A stretch of DNA of 64,000 nt from Streptomyces sp. SID12488 (GCF_010548275.1 NZ_JAAGLT010000015.1:124001-188000), one strand, 5' to 3'. Shown: positions 6,979 to 15,299, counted from the stretch's first letter. Numbers and translations are program-made. Notes: generated from the letters alone by a model not told the origin.

Positions 6979-7765
6979 CGAGCAAGCACCTCCAGCATTC
7001 TATGGATCCCGCAGTGTCACCCTGTGCGGCCAGTTCAAGCGCATCTTGAGCCGTCAGTGCAGCTTTCCTAATGACACTTTTTCCGTGGCCCGTCACCTTA
7101 TCGGGCTTATTCGCGTCGGCATCTCTGAAGAAAGCAGCAAGTGCCTCGGGTGGTGTGGGCATTTTTGTCCACTTGAGGAAGGTTCGGCTCATGACGCCTT
7201 CGATTTCATATGAAGGGATCGGGCTGCCGTTCGCTCGGCTCCACCACTTTGCTAGGCGGATAGCCTGCTTGAATTCGTCGCCGAGCTGTAGAGAGAGCTG
7301 CTCGATTCGTTGATCCTGTCCCGCAGGATCATAATTAATCCAGGCTCCCTGTTCGGCGGGAATCTTGAAGAGCGAATGGCCTGACGTATTTTTTCCTGCG
7401 ATAAGCGCAGGTACAACGTCAATTCCTGGACCGTCATTTAGTGTAATGTGAACCGCACTGTCAAAGTCTTCGATGCTGGCATATGTGCGCGCCAGATAGC
7501 TCGAGATAGCACTAATTGCCAGGTTCGAATTTTCCATCATTTTCGGATCATCGTTAATTATGGCGATGATGTCCACGTCTGAAAACTTTCGAATTGCCGT
7601 GGATCGTGCCATAGAGCCTGTTACGGTACATTCCTGTACTAGCGGACAATCCATTAGGATCTCGCGAACCGACTCTGCTCGGTTTAAGGCCTCGTCCCTC
7701 TCAGGCACGGTCAGACTGATGCGGTCTAGCAGTACGTGAAAGTTCTTTGTTGGTGAGTTGTTCAT
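6950..7765 (-). CDS. CD-NTase-like nucleotidyltransferase (CBASS cyclase)
   Basis: From the ATG at 7765 the product is 271 aa. A helical spine is followed by the polymerase-beta-like active site: G50-S51 in TGSMARSTAIRKFSDVDI with D63 and D65, and the third acidic residue D116 in GPGIDVVPA. Downstream, KQAIRLAKWWSRANGSPIPS and YEIEGVMSRTF match the OAS/PAP core helices of SMODS enzymes. Such enzymes make cyclic di- or trinucleotides upon phage infection. The partner is the overlapping 4TM gene; no Cap2/Cap3 or HORMA/TRIP13 genes are nearby, so this is the short type I arrangement. The frame stays open upstream to 7918, but those residues are not family-like. The RBS for the chosen start is weak, so the exact start is uncertain. 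Confidence 0.8.
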   Translation of the reverse strand: MNNSPTKNFHVLLDRISLTVPERDEALNRAESVREILMDCPLVQECTVTGSMARSTAIRKFSDVDIIAIINDDPKMMENSNLAISAISSYLARTYASIEDFDSAVHITLNDGPGIDVVPALIAGKNTSGHSLFKIPAEQGAWINYDPAGQDQRIEQLSLQLGDEFKQAIRLAKWWSRANGSPIPSYEIEGVMSRTFLKWTKMPTPPEALAAFFRDADANKPDKVTGHGKSVIRKAALTAQDALELAAQGDTAGSIECWRCLLGEQFPTIVF

Positions 7766-8363
7766 GGAGTTCTGTACATCCGATTCCTGCTTACTTTGGT
7801 GCGTGGGTGCCGCTATATGCCTCAACGGTTCCTCGCAAGTCAGCTCTCCGACAGCGACTGCAGCCACAGGCAAGCTAGATGCTTCAGTCCCTTGCGCGGA
7901 GAGGATCGGCATGAACACGTTGCCAGCATGCCAGTTGGTGATCTGTGAGGAGCCTGAACCGGAGCATCAGGTGGTGGCACTGGCCCCTCCCTTTGTCATA
8001 CGAGCCCACTAGGTAGCGCCTCATGGCGACAACCGGTGGCACGCCAGAACTGTGCGACAGAGGACTGTCAACCACTGTCAACGACGGCTCGCTGAGGTTG
8101 AGAGGGACCGCTGACCCGGCGTGCCACGATTGCCGAAGTCACCTGGGCGTCCCGGCAGCAGATCACCTCCGCCCTTACAAGGCGGATTTCACCAGCACCG
8201 ACGCGCATCCGTGCCCCATATCTCGGCAGGTCGGAGCCCATCTCCGGGGCCGTCTGTGGGCCGTCCGAGGGTGGCCGACGACGACCAGCAACGACGGTCA
8301 ACGACCACCCCCCGAACCTTCCGGCGCAGGTCACACGAATCGATCTGCGACACTGGTACAGCC
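7766..8363. other. Non-coding junction between low-GC island and rlmN
   Basis: About 600 bp without a credible gene. It should hold the leftward promoter of the CBASS-like pair and the rightward rlmN promoter. Around 8060-8086 two copies of ACTGTCAAC lie close together, and CAACGACGG occurs at about 8080 and 8290. The right border of the foreign DNA probably falls here, where base composition returns to high GC. No tRNA 3' end or clear att repeat was found. Confidence 0.45.
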
Positions 8364-9470
8364 ATGCCTAAGCCCGGAGAACTCACATTCGTCGCCCCGC
8401 GCGGAGCTCAGAAGCCGCCGCGGCATCTTGCCGATCTCACGCCCGCCGAGCGTAAAGAGGCCGTTGCCGCGATCGGTGAGAAGCCGTTTCGTGCCAAGCA
8501 GCTCTCGCAGCACTACTTCGCGCGGTTCGCGCACGACCCGGCCGAGTGGACGGACATCCCGGCCGCCTCGCGCGGCAAGCTCCAGGAAGCGCTGCTTCCG
8601 GAGCTGATGACGGTCGTCCGCCATCTGTCGACCGACCAGGACACCACCCGTAAGACACTGTGGCGGATGGTCGACGGGACGCTCGTCGAGTCGGTGCTCA
8701 TGCGGTACCCGGACCGGGTGACCATGTGCATCAGCTCGCAGGCGGGGTGCGGGATGAACTGCCCGTTCTGCGCGACCGGGCAGGCCGGGCTGGACCGGAA
8801 CCTGTCCACCGCCGAGATCGTGCACCAGATCGTGGACGGGATGCGTGCGCTTCGGGACGGGGAGATCCCCGGTGGCCCCGCGCGGCTCTCCAACATCGTC
8901 TTCATGGGGATGGGCGAGCCGCTCGCCAACTACAAGCGCGTCGTCGGTGCCATCCGTGCCCTGACCGACCCCGCTCCGGACGGCATGGGGCTGTCGCAGC
9001 GCGGGATCACCCTCTCGACCGTCGGGCTCGTGCCGGCCATCAACCGGTTCTCCGACGAGGGTTTCAAGTGCCGGCTCGCCATCTCCCTGCACGCGCCCGA
9101 CGACGAGCTGCGCGACACCCTCGTCCCCGTCAACACGCGGTGGAGGGTCCGGGAGGTCCTGGACGCCGGGTGGGAGTACGCGGCGAAGTCGGGGCGCCGA
9201 CTGTCCATCGAGTACGCGCTGATCCGGGACATCAACGACCAGGCCTGGCGCGGTGACCGCCTCGGGCGGCTGCTCAGGGGCAAGCCCGTGCACGTCAACC
9301 TGATCCCGCTGAACCCGACTCCGGGGTCCAAGTGGACCGCCTCGCGGCCCGAGGACGAGAAGGCGTTCGTCGAGGCCATCGCCGCGCACGGAGTGCCTGT
9401 CACCGTTCGGGACACCCGGGGGCAGGAAATCGACGGGGCGTGCGGGCAGCTGGCGGCCACCGAGCGGTAG
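8364..9470 (+). CDS. rlmN: 23S rRNA (adenine(2503)-C(2))-methyltransferase RlmN
   Basis: The 368-aa radical-SAM protein methylates C2 of A2503 in 23S rRNA (and A37 of some tRNAs in other bacteria). The radical-SAM cluster cysteines are visible as C129-x3-C133-x2-C136 in GCGMNCPFCATGQ. Further RlmN signatures are VFMGMGEPLANY, LSTVGLVPAI and LAISLHAPDDELR. The conserved C-terminal cysteine needed for the methyl transfer mechanism lies in RGQEIDGACGQL. Length is normal for the family. The frame is open further upstream, but the ATG at 8364 starts where the family starts. It is the first core-chromosome gene right of the foreign island and is followed by the TPP riboswitch of the thiamine transporter. 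Confidence 0.95.
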   Translation: MPKPGELTFVAPRGAQKPPRHLADLTPAERKEAVAAIGEKPFRAKQLSQHYFARFAHDPAEWTDIPAASRGKLQEALLPELMTVVRHLSTDQDTTRKTLWRMVDGTLVESVLMRYPDRVTMCISSQAGCGMNCPFCATGQAGLDRNLSTAEIVHQIVDGMRALRDGEIPGGPARLSNIVFMGMGEPLANYKRVVGAIRALTDPAPDGMGLSQRGITLSTVGLVPAINRFSDEGFKCRLAISLHAPDDELRDTLVPVNTRWRVREVLDAGWEYAAKSGRRLSIEYALIRDINDQAWRGDRLGRLLRGKPVHVNLIPLNPTPGSKWTASRPEDEKAFVEAIAAHGVPVTVRDTRGQEIDGACGQLAATER

Positions 9471-9499
9471 GCTTACGCCGTACCTACATATCTTCATAT

Positions 9500-9605
9500 T
9501 CCGACAGGGGAGCGCCACAGCGCTGAGAGTGCGGCAGCCAGATCACATTGGTGGGCCGCAGACCCTCTGAACCTCGCCCAGGTCATTCTGGGTAGGAAGT
9601 TCGGT
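9500..9605 (+). ncRNA. TPP riboswitch (THI element)
   Basis: The segment has the thi-box core: CAGGGGAGC, then GCTGAGAGTGCGG, a P3 stem closed by CCGCAGACCCTCTGAACCT, and the 3' half GGTCATTCTGGGTAGGAAG. The closing P1 stem pairs CCGA near 9501 with TCGG near 9601. It precedes a thiamine-transporter operon, the classic target. Ligand-bound RNA should lower expression of the three downstream genes. Confidence 0.93.
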
Positions 9606-9623
9606 CATCACTCTTGCTGTTGC

Positions 9624-9661
9624 GCCCTGCCCGGAAACCTTCACGGGGTTCCGGGCAGGGC
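9624..9661 (+). terminator. Hairpin of the TPP riboswitch expression platform
   Basis: A long GC-rich inverted repeat (GCCCTGCCCGGAAACC / GGTTCCGGGCAGGGC, one bulged base) lies 20 bases after the aptamer and 38 bases before the thiB start. A short U-containing stretch (CGTCTCTTCCT) follows. It is the likely transcription terminator of the switch; an anti-terminator partner was not worked out. Confidence 0.65.
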
Positions 9662-9698
9662 CGCGTCTCTTCCTGGTCATCCCAGGAGGAAAATTCCA

Positions 9699-10781
9699 GT
9701 GAGCATCACCAGGCAGGTCACGGCCCTGGCCGTCGGGCTCGGGCTTGTCAGCTTGTCCGCGTGCGGGTCGGAGGACGGCGGCAGCGGTTCGGCGGCCGGC
9801 TCCAAGACCGTCACCCTTGTCAGCCATGACTCGTGGGCCGTGTCGAAGAGCGTCCTCGCCGCCTTCGAGAAGCAGTCCGGGTACACCGTCAGGGTCCTCA
9901 AGGACGGCGACGCCGGCCAGGCCGTCAACAAGGCGATCCTGACCAAGGGCAACCCGCAGGGCGATGTCTTCTTCGGCGTCGACAACACCCTGCTCTCCCG
10001 CGCGCTCGACAACGGGCTGTTCCAGTCGTACGAGGTGAAGGACGCCGCCGCGATCCTGCCCGTGTACCGGACCGACGAGGCCGAGCACCGGGTCACCCCG
10101 ATCGACACCGGCGACATCTGCGTCAACTACGACAAGGCCTGGTTCAGCGAGCACAAGCTGACCCCGCCCGAGTCCTTCGACGATCTGATCAAGCCCGCCT
10201 ACAAGGATCTCCTTGTCACGGAGAACGCCTCCACCTCCTCGCCCGGACTCGGGTTCCTGCTCGGCAGCGCCGCCAAGTACGGCGATGACGGGTGGGCCGC
10301 GTACTGGACGAAGCTGAAGGCGAACGGCGTGAAGGTCGTCGACGGCTGGGAGCAGGCGTACAACGAGGAGTTCTCCGGGTCGGCCGGCGGCAAGAAGGCC
10401 AAGGCCGACCGGCCGCTCGTCGTCTCGTACGCCTCCTCGCCGCCCGCCGAGGTGATCTTCGCCGACCCGAAGCCGACCACCGCTCCGACCGGCGTCGCGA
10501 CCGGCACCTGCTTCCGGCAGATCGAGTACGCCGGGCTGCTCAGCAACGCCGGCAACAGCGAGGGCGGCAAGGCGCTGCTCGACTTCCTCGTCGGCAAGTT
10601 CTTCCAGGAGGACATGCCGCTCAACATGTTCGTGTATCCCGTGCGGGAGGGTGCCAAGGTACCCGCCGAGTTCACCGAGTTCGGGCCGCAGGCCAAGGAC
10701 CCCGAGACCATGGACCCCGCGAAGATCGCCGAACACCGTGACCAGTGGGTCAAGTCGTGGACATCGCTCGTACTGAAGTAA
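9699..10781 (+). CDS. thiB: Thiamine ABC transporter substrate-binding lipoprotein
   Basis: A GTG start with a strong upstream AGGAGGAAA gives a 360-aa secreted lipoprotein. The signal peptide ends in the lipobox SLSAC, with Cys22 as the acylation site. The mature part has the ThiB-type periplasmic-binding fold. It includes VTLVSHDSWAVSKSVLAAFE at the N-terminus, GDVFFGVDNTLLSRA, and TPIDTGDICVNYDKAWF, the family's tyrosine/aspartate-containing thiamine-pocket region. It binds thiamine (or its phosphates) outside the membrane and delivers it to the ThiP permease. It is the first gene behind the TPP riboswitch and overlaps the following permease frame. The assignment is firm because fold, operon and riboswitch agree. 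Confidence 0.92.
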   Translation: MSITRQVTALAVGLGLVSLSACGSEDGGSGSAAGSKTVTLVSHDSWAVSKSVLAAFEKQSGYTVRVLKDGDAGQAVNKAILTKGNPQGDVFFGVDNTLLSRALDNGLFQSYEVKDAAAILPVYRTDEAEHRVTPIDTGDICVNYDKAWFSEHKLTPPESFDDLIKPAYKDLLVTENASTSSPGLGFLLGSAAKYGDDGWAAYWTKLKANGVKVVDGWEQAYNEEFSGSAGGKKAKADRPLVVSYASSPPAEVIFADPKPTTAPTGVATGTCFRQIEYAGLLSNAGNSEGGKALLDFLVGKFFQEDMPLNMFVYPVREGAKVPAEFTEFGPQAKDPETMDPAKIAEHRDQWVKSWTSLVLK

Positions 10782-12475
10782 CCGAAGTGGCTGAAGCAGC
10801 CGGCGTAGTCGAAACGGGCCGTGCGGTCGCTCGTGGGAAGGGTGCCGCCGTGCGCGGGGCCCTGCTCGCGCTGCCTGTCGTCTTCTTCGCGCTCTTCTTC
10901 GCCTACCCCGTCGCCGCGATCGTCGCGCGCGGTCTGCACGTCGACGGGGTCTGGCGGCTGGGGCAGGTGGGGGGCGTGCTGGGGGACTCCGGCATCCGGC
11001 ATGTCCTCTGGTTCACCACCTGGCAGGCGCTCGCCTCCACCGTGCTCACGCTGCTGATCGCGCTCCCCGGCGCGTATGTCTTCGCGCGCTTCGATTTCAG
11101 GGGCAAGCAGATTCTGCGGGCCGTGGTCACTGTGCCGTTCGTGCTGCCGACCGTCGTCGTCGGTACGGCGTTCCTGGCGCTGGTCGGACGCGGTGGGCTG
11201 CTCGACGAGTTGTGGGGCGTACGGCTGGACACGACCGTGTGGGCGATCCTGTTCGCGCACGTCTTCTTCAACTACGCCGTCGTCGTACGGACCGTCGGTG
11301 GGCTCTGGGCGCAGCTCGACCCGCGCCAGGAGGAGGCGGCGCGGGTGCTCGGCGCCTCGCGGTTCGCGGCCTGGCGGCAGGTCACCCTGCCCGCCCTGGC
11401 ACCCGCCGTCGCCGCCGCCGCGCTCATGGTCTTCCTCTTCACCTTCACCTCCTTCGGCGTGGTGCAGATCCTCGGCGGACCGACCTTCGCCACCCTCGAA
11501 GTGGAGATCTACCGGCAGACCTCGGAGATCTTCGACCTCGGTACGGCCGCCGTGCTGACCATCGTCCAGTTCGTGGCGGTGGGCGCGGTCCTGGCCGTGC
11601 ACGCCCGCACGGTACGGCGGCGGGAGAGCGTGCTGCGGCTCGTGGCGCCGGAGACCACCGCACGCCGACCGCGCGGCCGGGGCCAGTGGGCGCTGCTCGG
11701 CGGGGTGCTGGTGAGCATCGCCGTCCTGCTGGTGCTGCCGCTGGCCGTGCTCGTGCAGCGGTCGTTCGCCACACCCGGCGGTACCGGTCCTGGCTATTAC
11801 GAGGCGCTCACCCGTGACGACTCCGGCATCTTCCTGGTGGCGCCGATCGCCGCCATCGGGAACTCGCTCCAGTACGCCGTCGCCGCCACCTGCATCGCCG
11901 TCGTCGTGGGGTCGCTGGCCGCCGTGGCGCTCACCCGGCGCGATGCCGGGCGGATCGTACGGGGGTTCGACGCGCTGTTGATGCTGCCGCTCGGGGTGTC
12001 GGCGGTGACCGTGGGCTTCGGGTTCCTCATCGCGCTCGACGAGCCGCCGCTGGATCTGCGCGGCAGCTGGATCCTCGTACCGCTCGCGCAGGCGCTGGTC
12101 GGGGTGCCGTTCGTCGTGCGGACCATGCTGCCGGTGCTGCGGGCCGTGGACGGGCGGTTGCGGGAGGCGGCGGCCGTGCTCGGGGCCTCGCCCTGGCGGG
12201 TCTGGCGCGAGGTCGATCTGCCGATCGTGCGGCGGGCGTTGCTGGTCGCGGCCGGGTTCGCGTTCGCCGTGTCGCTGGGTGAGTTCGGGGCGACCGTGTT
12301 CATCGCCCGGCCCGACAATCCGACCCTGCCGGTCGCCGTGGCACGCCTGCTGGGCCGCCCCGGGGACCTCAACTACGGCCAGGCGATGGCCCTTTCGACG
12401 ATCTTGATGCTGGTGTGCGCGGTGGCCCTGCTCGTGCTGGAGCGGCTGCGGACCGACCGGACGGGGGAGTTCTGA
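10745..12475 (+). CDS. thiP: Thiamine ABC transporter permease, fused two-domain
   Basis: The product (up to 576 aa) contains two binding-protein-dependent permease domains in tandem, each with about six TM helices. The EAA-type cytoplasmic loops are seen twice: EEAARVLGASRFAAWRQVTL near the middle of the first half and REAAAVLGASPWRVWREVDL in the second. The fused architecture is typical of ThiP. The start is ambiguous: GTG codons at 10745 and 10757 overlap thiB, and a further GTG at 10787 lies just after its stop. The N-terminal 35 residues are not conserved-looking, so the shorter start is also plausible. It forms the membrane channel between ThiB and the ATPase encoded three bases downstream. 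Confidence 0.9.
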   Translation: MGQVVDIARTEVTEVAEAAGVVETGRAVARGKGAAVRGALLALPVVFFALFFAYPVAAIVARGLHVDGVWRLGQVGGVLGDSGIRHVLWFTTWQALASTVLTLLIALPGAYVFARFDFRGKQILRAVVTVPFVLPTVVVGTAFLALVGRGGLLDELWGVRLDTTVWAILFAHVFFNYAVVVRTVGGLWAQLDPRQEEAARVLGASRFAAWRQVTLPALAPAVAAAALMVFLFTFTSFGVVQILGGPTFATLEVEIYRQTSEIFDLGTAAVLTIVQFVAVGAVLAVHARTVRRRESVLRLVAPETTARRPRGRGQWALLGGVLVSIAVLLVLPLAVLVQRSFATPGGTGPGYYEALTRDDSGIFLVAPIAAIGNSLQYAVAATCIAVVVGSLAAVALTRRDAGRIVRGFDALLMLPLGVSAVTVGFGFLIALDEPPLDLRGSWILVPLAQALVGVPFVVRTMLPVLRAVDGRLREAAAVLGASPWRVWREVDLPIVRRALLVAAGFAFAVSLGEFGATVFIARPDNPTLPVAVARLLGRPGDLNYGQAMALSTILMLVCAVALLVLERLRTDRTGEF

Positions 12476-12477
12476 CC

Positions 12478-13494
12478 ATGCTCAGTCTCGACGGAGCGAC
12501 GGTACGGTTCGGGACGCGGGCCGTGCTCGACGGCGTCGGCCTGGATGTCGCCGAGCACGAGATCGTGTGCGTGCTCGGACCGAGCGGCAGTGGAAAATCG
12601 ACACTGCTGCGGGCGGTCGCCGGACTCCAACCCCTGGACGCGGGGCGGGTTTTGCTCGACGGCCGGGACCTCGCCGGGGTGCCCGCGCACAAGCGCGAGG
12701 TCGGCCTGATGTTCCAGGACCACCAGCTGTTCCCGCAGCGGGACGTCGGCGGGAACGTCGCCTTCGGGCTGCGTATGCACCACGTACCCAAGGTTCAGCA
12801 GGATGTCCGTGTACGGCAGTTGCTGGACCTGGTCGGGCTGCCGGGCGCCGCTGGACGTGCCGTGGCCGCGCTCTCCGGTGGGGAACAGCAGCGCGTCGCC
12901 CTCGCCCGCGCTCTCGCGCCCCGCCCCCGGCTGCTGATGCTCGACGAACCGCTCGGCCAGCTGGACCGCTCGCTGCGCGAGCGGCTCGTCGTCGAACTCC
13001 GGGAACTCTTCGGCCGGTTGGGCACCACCGTGCTCGCCGTCACCCACGACCAGGGCGAGGCCTTCGCCCTGGCCGACCGGGTGATCGTGATGCGCGACGG
13101 GCGAATCGCCCAGTCCGGTACGCCACTTGAGGTCTGGCAGCAGCCCGTCGACGAGTTCGTGGCACGCTTCCTCGGCTTCGACAACGTCGTCGAGGCGACG
13201 GTGAGCGGGCAGGTCGCGGACACCCCCTGGGGCAAGGTTCCGGTCCCCGAGGGCGCGGAACAGGGGGTGCGCACGCTGCTCGTACGGCCCGCCGGTGTGC
13301 GACTGGTGCCCGCCGCCGAGGGACTGCGCTGCACGGTGGCCGCGCGCACCTTCCGGGGTACGCATGTCGCCGTACAGCTCCAGCCCGAGGACGCGCCCCG
13401 GCTGGAGGCCGCGTGCGCGCTGCGCGAGGCGCCGACGCCGGGGGACGAGGTCGGGGTGACCTTCGACGCGGCCGAAATTGTCGTGCTCGGCTGA
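12478..13494 (+). CDS. thiQ: Thiamine ABC transporter ATP-binding protein
   Basis: The 338-aa ATPase begins at an ATG two bases after the permease stop. All ABC motifs are present: Walker A GPSGSGKST at 34-42, Q-loop at Q80, signature LSGGEQQR from 132, Walker B LLMLDEP at 152-158 and switch His190 in VTHDQ. The C-terminal 110 residues form a TOBE-like extension, making it longer than the E. coli ThiQ. It should energise thiamine import by the ThiB/ThiP complex under control of the TPP riboswitch. The actinobacterial enzymes of this shape are sometimes annotated only as Fe3+/spermidine type ATPases; the operon context supports thiamine. Confidence 0.9.
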   Translation: MLSLDGATVRFGTRAVLDGVGLDVAEHEIVCVLGPSGSGKSTLLRAVAGLQPLDAGRVLLDGRDLAGVPAHKREVGLMFQDHQLFPQRDVGGNVAFGLRMHHVPKVQQDVRVRQLLDLVGLPGAAGRAVAALSGGEQQRVALARALAPRPRLLMLDEPLGQLDRSLRERLVVELRELFGRLGTTVLAVTHDQGEAFALADRVIVMRDGRIAQSGTPLEVWQQPVDEFVARFLGFDNVVEATVSGQVADTPWGKVPVPEGAEQGVRTLLVRPAGVRLVPAAEGLRCTVAARTFRGTHVAVQLQPEDAPRLEAACALREAPTPGDEVGVTFDAAEIVVLG

Positions 13495-13519
13495 CGGGAC
13501 CGCCCATAGGGTGCGGGGC

Positions 13520-14356
13520 ATGACGACACTCGCACATGACCGCTATTGCGATGAAATCGCACACCAGGTGGGGCAGTTGAGGGGGGTGGTGACCTCCGGC
13601 ACTGATCTGTCCGCGACCGTGCCGACCTGCCCGGACTGGTCCCTGGAGCAGCTTGTGCGGCACACCGGGGGTGCCCTGCGCTGGGCGGAACTACTGGTGC
13701 GCACGCGGGCCGAGAAGGAGGTCGAGGAGGATCAGGTACCGCTGGGCGGCGGGCCGGAGCCGACGGGCGACCCCGCCGCGCTCGACGCCTGGCTAGCCGA
13801 GACCGGTGAGCTGCTGGTCGGCACCCTGCGTGCGGCCGGGCCCGACACCAAGGTGTGGTCGTGGGCCGAAATCCACAACTCGGGGTTCTGGGCGCGCCGG
13901 ATGGCCCACGAGATCACCGTGCACCGCGCGGACGCGACGCTCACCGCCGGACTGCCCTACGAGGTCGCGCCGGACATCGCCGCCGACGCGATCGACGAAT
14001 GGCTGCAGATCGTCGAGTTCGCGCAGCGGACCGATCCGGACGACCCGGCGAACGAACTGCGCGGGCCGGGGCGCAGCATCCATCTCCACGCCACCGACGG
14101 CGCCCCCGAGTTGAACGCCGAGCGAAGCGAGATGGGGGTCCCCCCGCCCGAAGGGTGGGGGAGGCTGGTCGAGCTGGCCGAGGACGGTCTCGTGTGGCGG
14201 CGCGGTCATGAGAAGGCGACGGTCGCCCTGCGCGGCCCGCTCACCGACGTCATGCTCGCCTTCTACCGCCGACTTCCGCTGGACAGCCCGCGGTTGGAGA
14301 TCCTCGGGGACCGGGAGCTGCTGGAGTTCTGGCTGGCGCGGACCAACTTCGGATGA
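13520..14356 (+). CDS. Maleylpyruvate isomerase family mycothiol-dependent enzyme
   Basis: The 278-aa protein has the DinB/MDMPI N-terminal four-helix domain. Typical features are VPTCPDWSLEQLVRHTGGALRWAE after residue 40 and RRMAHEITVHRADA, whose histidines are metal ligands in the mycothiol-dependent maleylpyruvate isomerase fold. A C-terminal SCP2-like domain follows (HLHATD, LVWRRGHEKATVALRGPLTDVMLAFYRR). Actinobacteria encode many such paralogs of unknown substrate. An odd segment between the two C-terminal strands, ERSEMGVPPPEGWGR, is encoded by a copy of an interspersed repeat (14118-14165) kept in frame. It follows thiQ closely but is probably a separate unit. Confidence 0.85.
   Translation: MTTLAHDRYCDEIAHQVGQLRGVVTSGTDLSATVPTCPDWSLEQLVRHTGGALRWAELLVRTRAEKEVEEDQVPLGGGPEPTGDPAALDAWLAETGELLVGTLRAAGPDTKVWSWAEIHNSGFWARRMAHEITVHRADATLTAGLPYEVAPDIAADAIDEWLQIVEFAQRTDPDDPANELRGPGRSIHLHATDGAPELNAERSEMGVPPPEGWGRLVELAEDGLVWRRGHEKATVALRGPLTDVMLAFYRRLPLDSPRLEILGDRELLEFWLARTNFG
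14118..14165 (+). repeat. Interspersed Streptomyces palindromic repeat inserted in coding sequence
   Basis: The stretch starts CGAGCGAAGCGAGATGGGGG, then CCCCCCGCCCGAAGGGTGGGGGAG. It contains nested inverted repeats (GGGGGTCCCCC; CCCGCCCGAAGGGTGGG). I recall near-identical sequences scattered through Streptomyces genomes, mostly between genes. Here it lies inside a protein gene and adds about 16 codons without breaking the frame. Confidence 0.6.
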
Positions 14357-14378
14357 CGGACGACCGGTGACAGCGGAG

Positions 14379-14409
14379 TGGCCCGCCCCCTGATCCGGGG
14401 ACGGGCCAC
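14379..14409. terminator. Bidirectional terminator between convergent genes
   Basis: Arms GTGGCCCGCCCCC and GGGGACGGGCCAC pair with one bulge around a short loop. It lies between the rightward MDMPI-family gene and the leftward LAETG protein gene. Confidence 0.65.
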
Positions 14410-14448
14410 AACGTACAGCCAGGTACTGCGGACACGGCGAGCGGAACG

Positions 14449-15147
14449 TCAGCTGTTGCTGGACGCCCCACGACGACGCATGCCGAAGAAGACGGCGCCG
14501 CCGCCGACGGCGACCAGGGCAGCCGCGATGCCGGCGATCACACCGGTGTTCGAGCTGGCGCCGGTCTCGGCGAGGTTGGAGCTGCCGCCCGCAGGGGTCG
14601 GAACGCTGCTGGCAGGGGCGCCCGGGGTGCTCTCGGACGCCGACGGAGTCGGGGTGGCGGACTCCTCGGGCTCCGACGCCGACGGGGTCGGGGTCGGAGT
14701 GGCGGACTCCTCCGGCTGCGAAGCCGACGGGGTCGGCGTCGGGGTCGGGGTCGGGGTGGACTCCGGCGTGCAGGCCTCGTCCGGAGTGTTCACGCCCGAC
14801 TTGATGTCCTTGTCGACCTGGCGGCCGGCCTTGACGTGAACGCGGTACGTCGTGTTCGGCGCCCAGTCCTCCGCGAAGTCGACGGTGACGCCCTCGCGGG
14901 TGCCCACGACGTCCTGTGTGCCGATGAGCTTGTCGCCCAGGAAGACGGTGATCGTCGCGGGGGTGCCCGACGGGTCCTTGTCGGTGACGCTGATGACGCC
15001 CTTTTCGCCGTCGCACTTGGCGACGGCGGAGAACTCACTGATGTTGCAGGCGAACGCGTTGCCCGCGACGCCCAGCGCGAGCGCGGCCGAGGCGGAGGCG
15101 ACACCGAGAATGCGCACGGAACGCGCGGTACGGAGAGATATGGACAC
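14449..15147 (-). CDS. Sortase-anchored (LAETG) cell-wall surface protein
   Basis: The 232-aa precursor has a Sec signal peptide with cleavage predicted after residue 33 (GNAFA-C). A beta-rich domain of about 100 residues follows, with two cysteines and the motif ATITVFLGDKLIGTQ. Next comes a Thr/Pro/Ser-Glu repeat stalk made of PTPTPT and SASxPEESATPTP units. The C-terminus is a complete class E sortase signal: LAETG at 192-196, a hydrophobic helix and the basic tail RRRG. It should be covalently linked to peptidoglycan on the aerial or vegetative cell surface. The GTG start is preceded by GAAGGG. Its function beyond surface display is unknown. Confidence 0.9.
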   Translation of the reverse strand: MSISLRTARSVRILGVASASAALALGVAGNAFACNISEFSAVAKCDGEKGVISVTDKDPSGTPATITVFLGDKLIGTQDVVGTREGVTVDFAEDWAPNTTYRVHVKAGRQVDKDIKSGVNTPDEACTPESTPTPTPTPTPSASQPEESATPTPTPSASEPEESATPTPSASESTPGAPASSVPTPAGGSSNLAETGASSNTGVIAGIAAALVAVGGGAVFFGMRRRGASSNS

Positions 15148-15299
15148 GGTTGCCCTTCACGGGGTGCACAACTGAGGGGGGTGGCAGGGGCGAAGAGACC
15201 TCATCACCTCATCACCCCCTGGAGTCTCACAGGTCTATAAGCGCGGCATAAGAACTGTCAATGTGTATGCAGGCTCCAGGCATTTGTTTTGCCTACCCG

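Noticed and set aside
1675..7765. Idea that the PycTM-like protein and the CD-NTase form one defence system
   Set aside because: They are 4.8 kb apart, in different operons and with different base composition; the cyclase already has its own overlapping effector.
7766..7918. Longer N-terminus of the CD-NTase gene
   Set aside because: The extra 51 residues are not like the family and no convincing RBS lies at 7918, so the ATG at 7765 was kept, with uncertainty.
8121..8363. Extended N-terminus for RlmN
   Set aside because: The extra residues are Pro/Arg/Ser-rich with no family similarity; the ATG at 8364 fits known RlmN length.
4461..8363. tRNA gene or att repeat marking the end of the integrative element
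   Set aside because: No cloverleaf, T-loop sequence or convincing direct repeat was found; the end of the element cannot be placed from this window.
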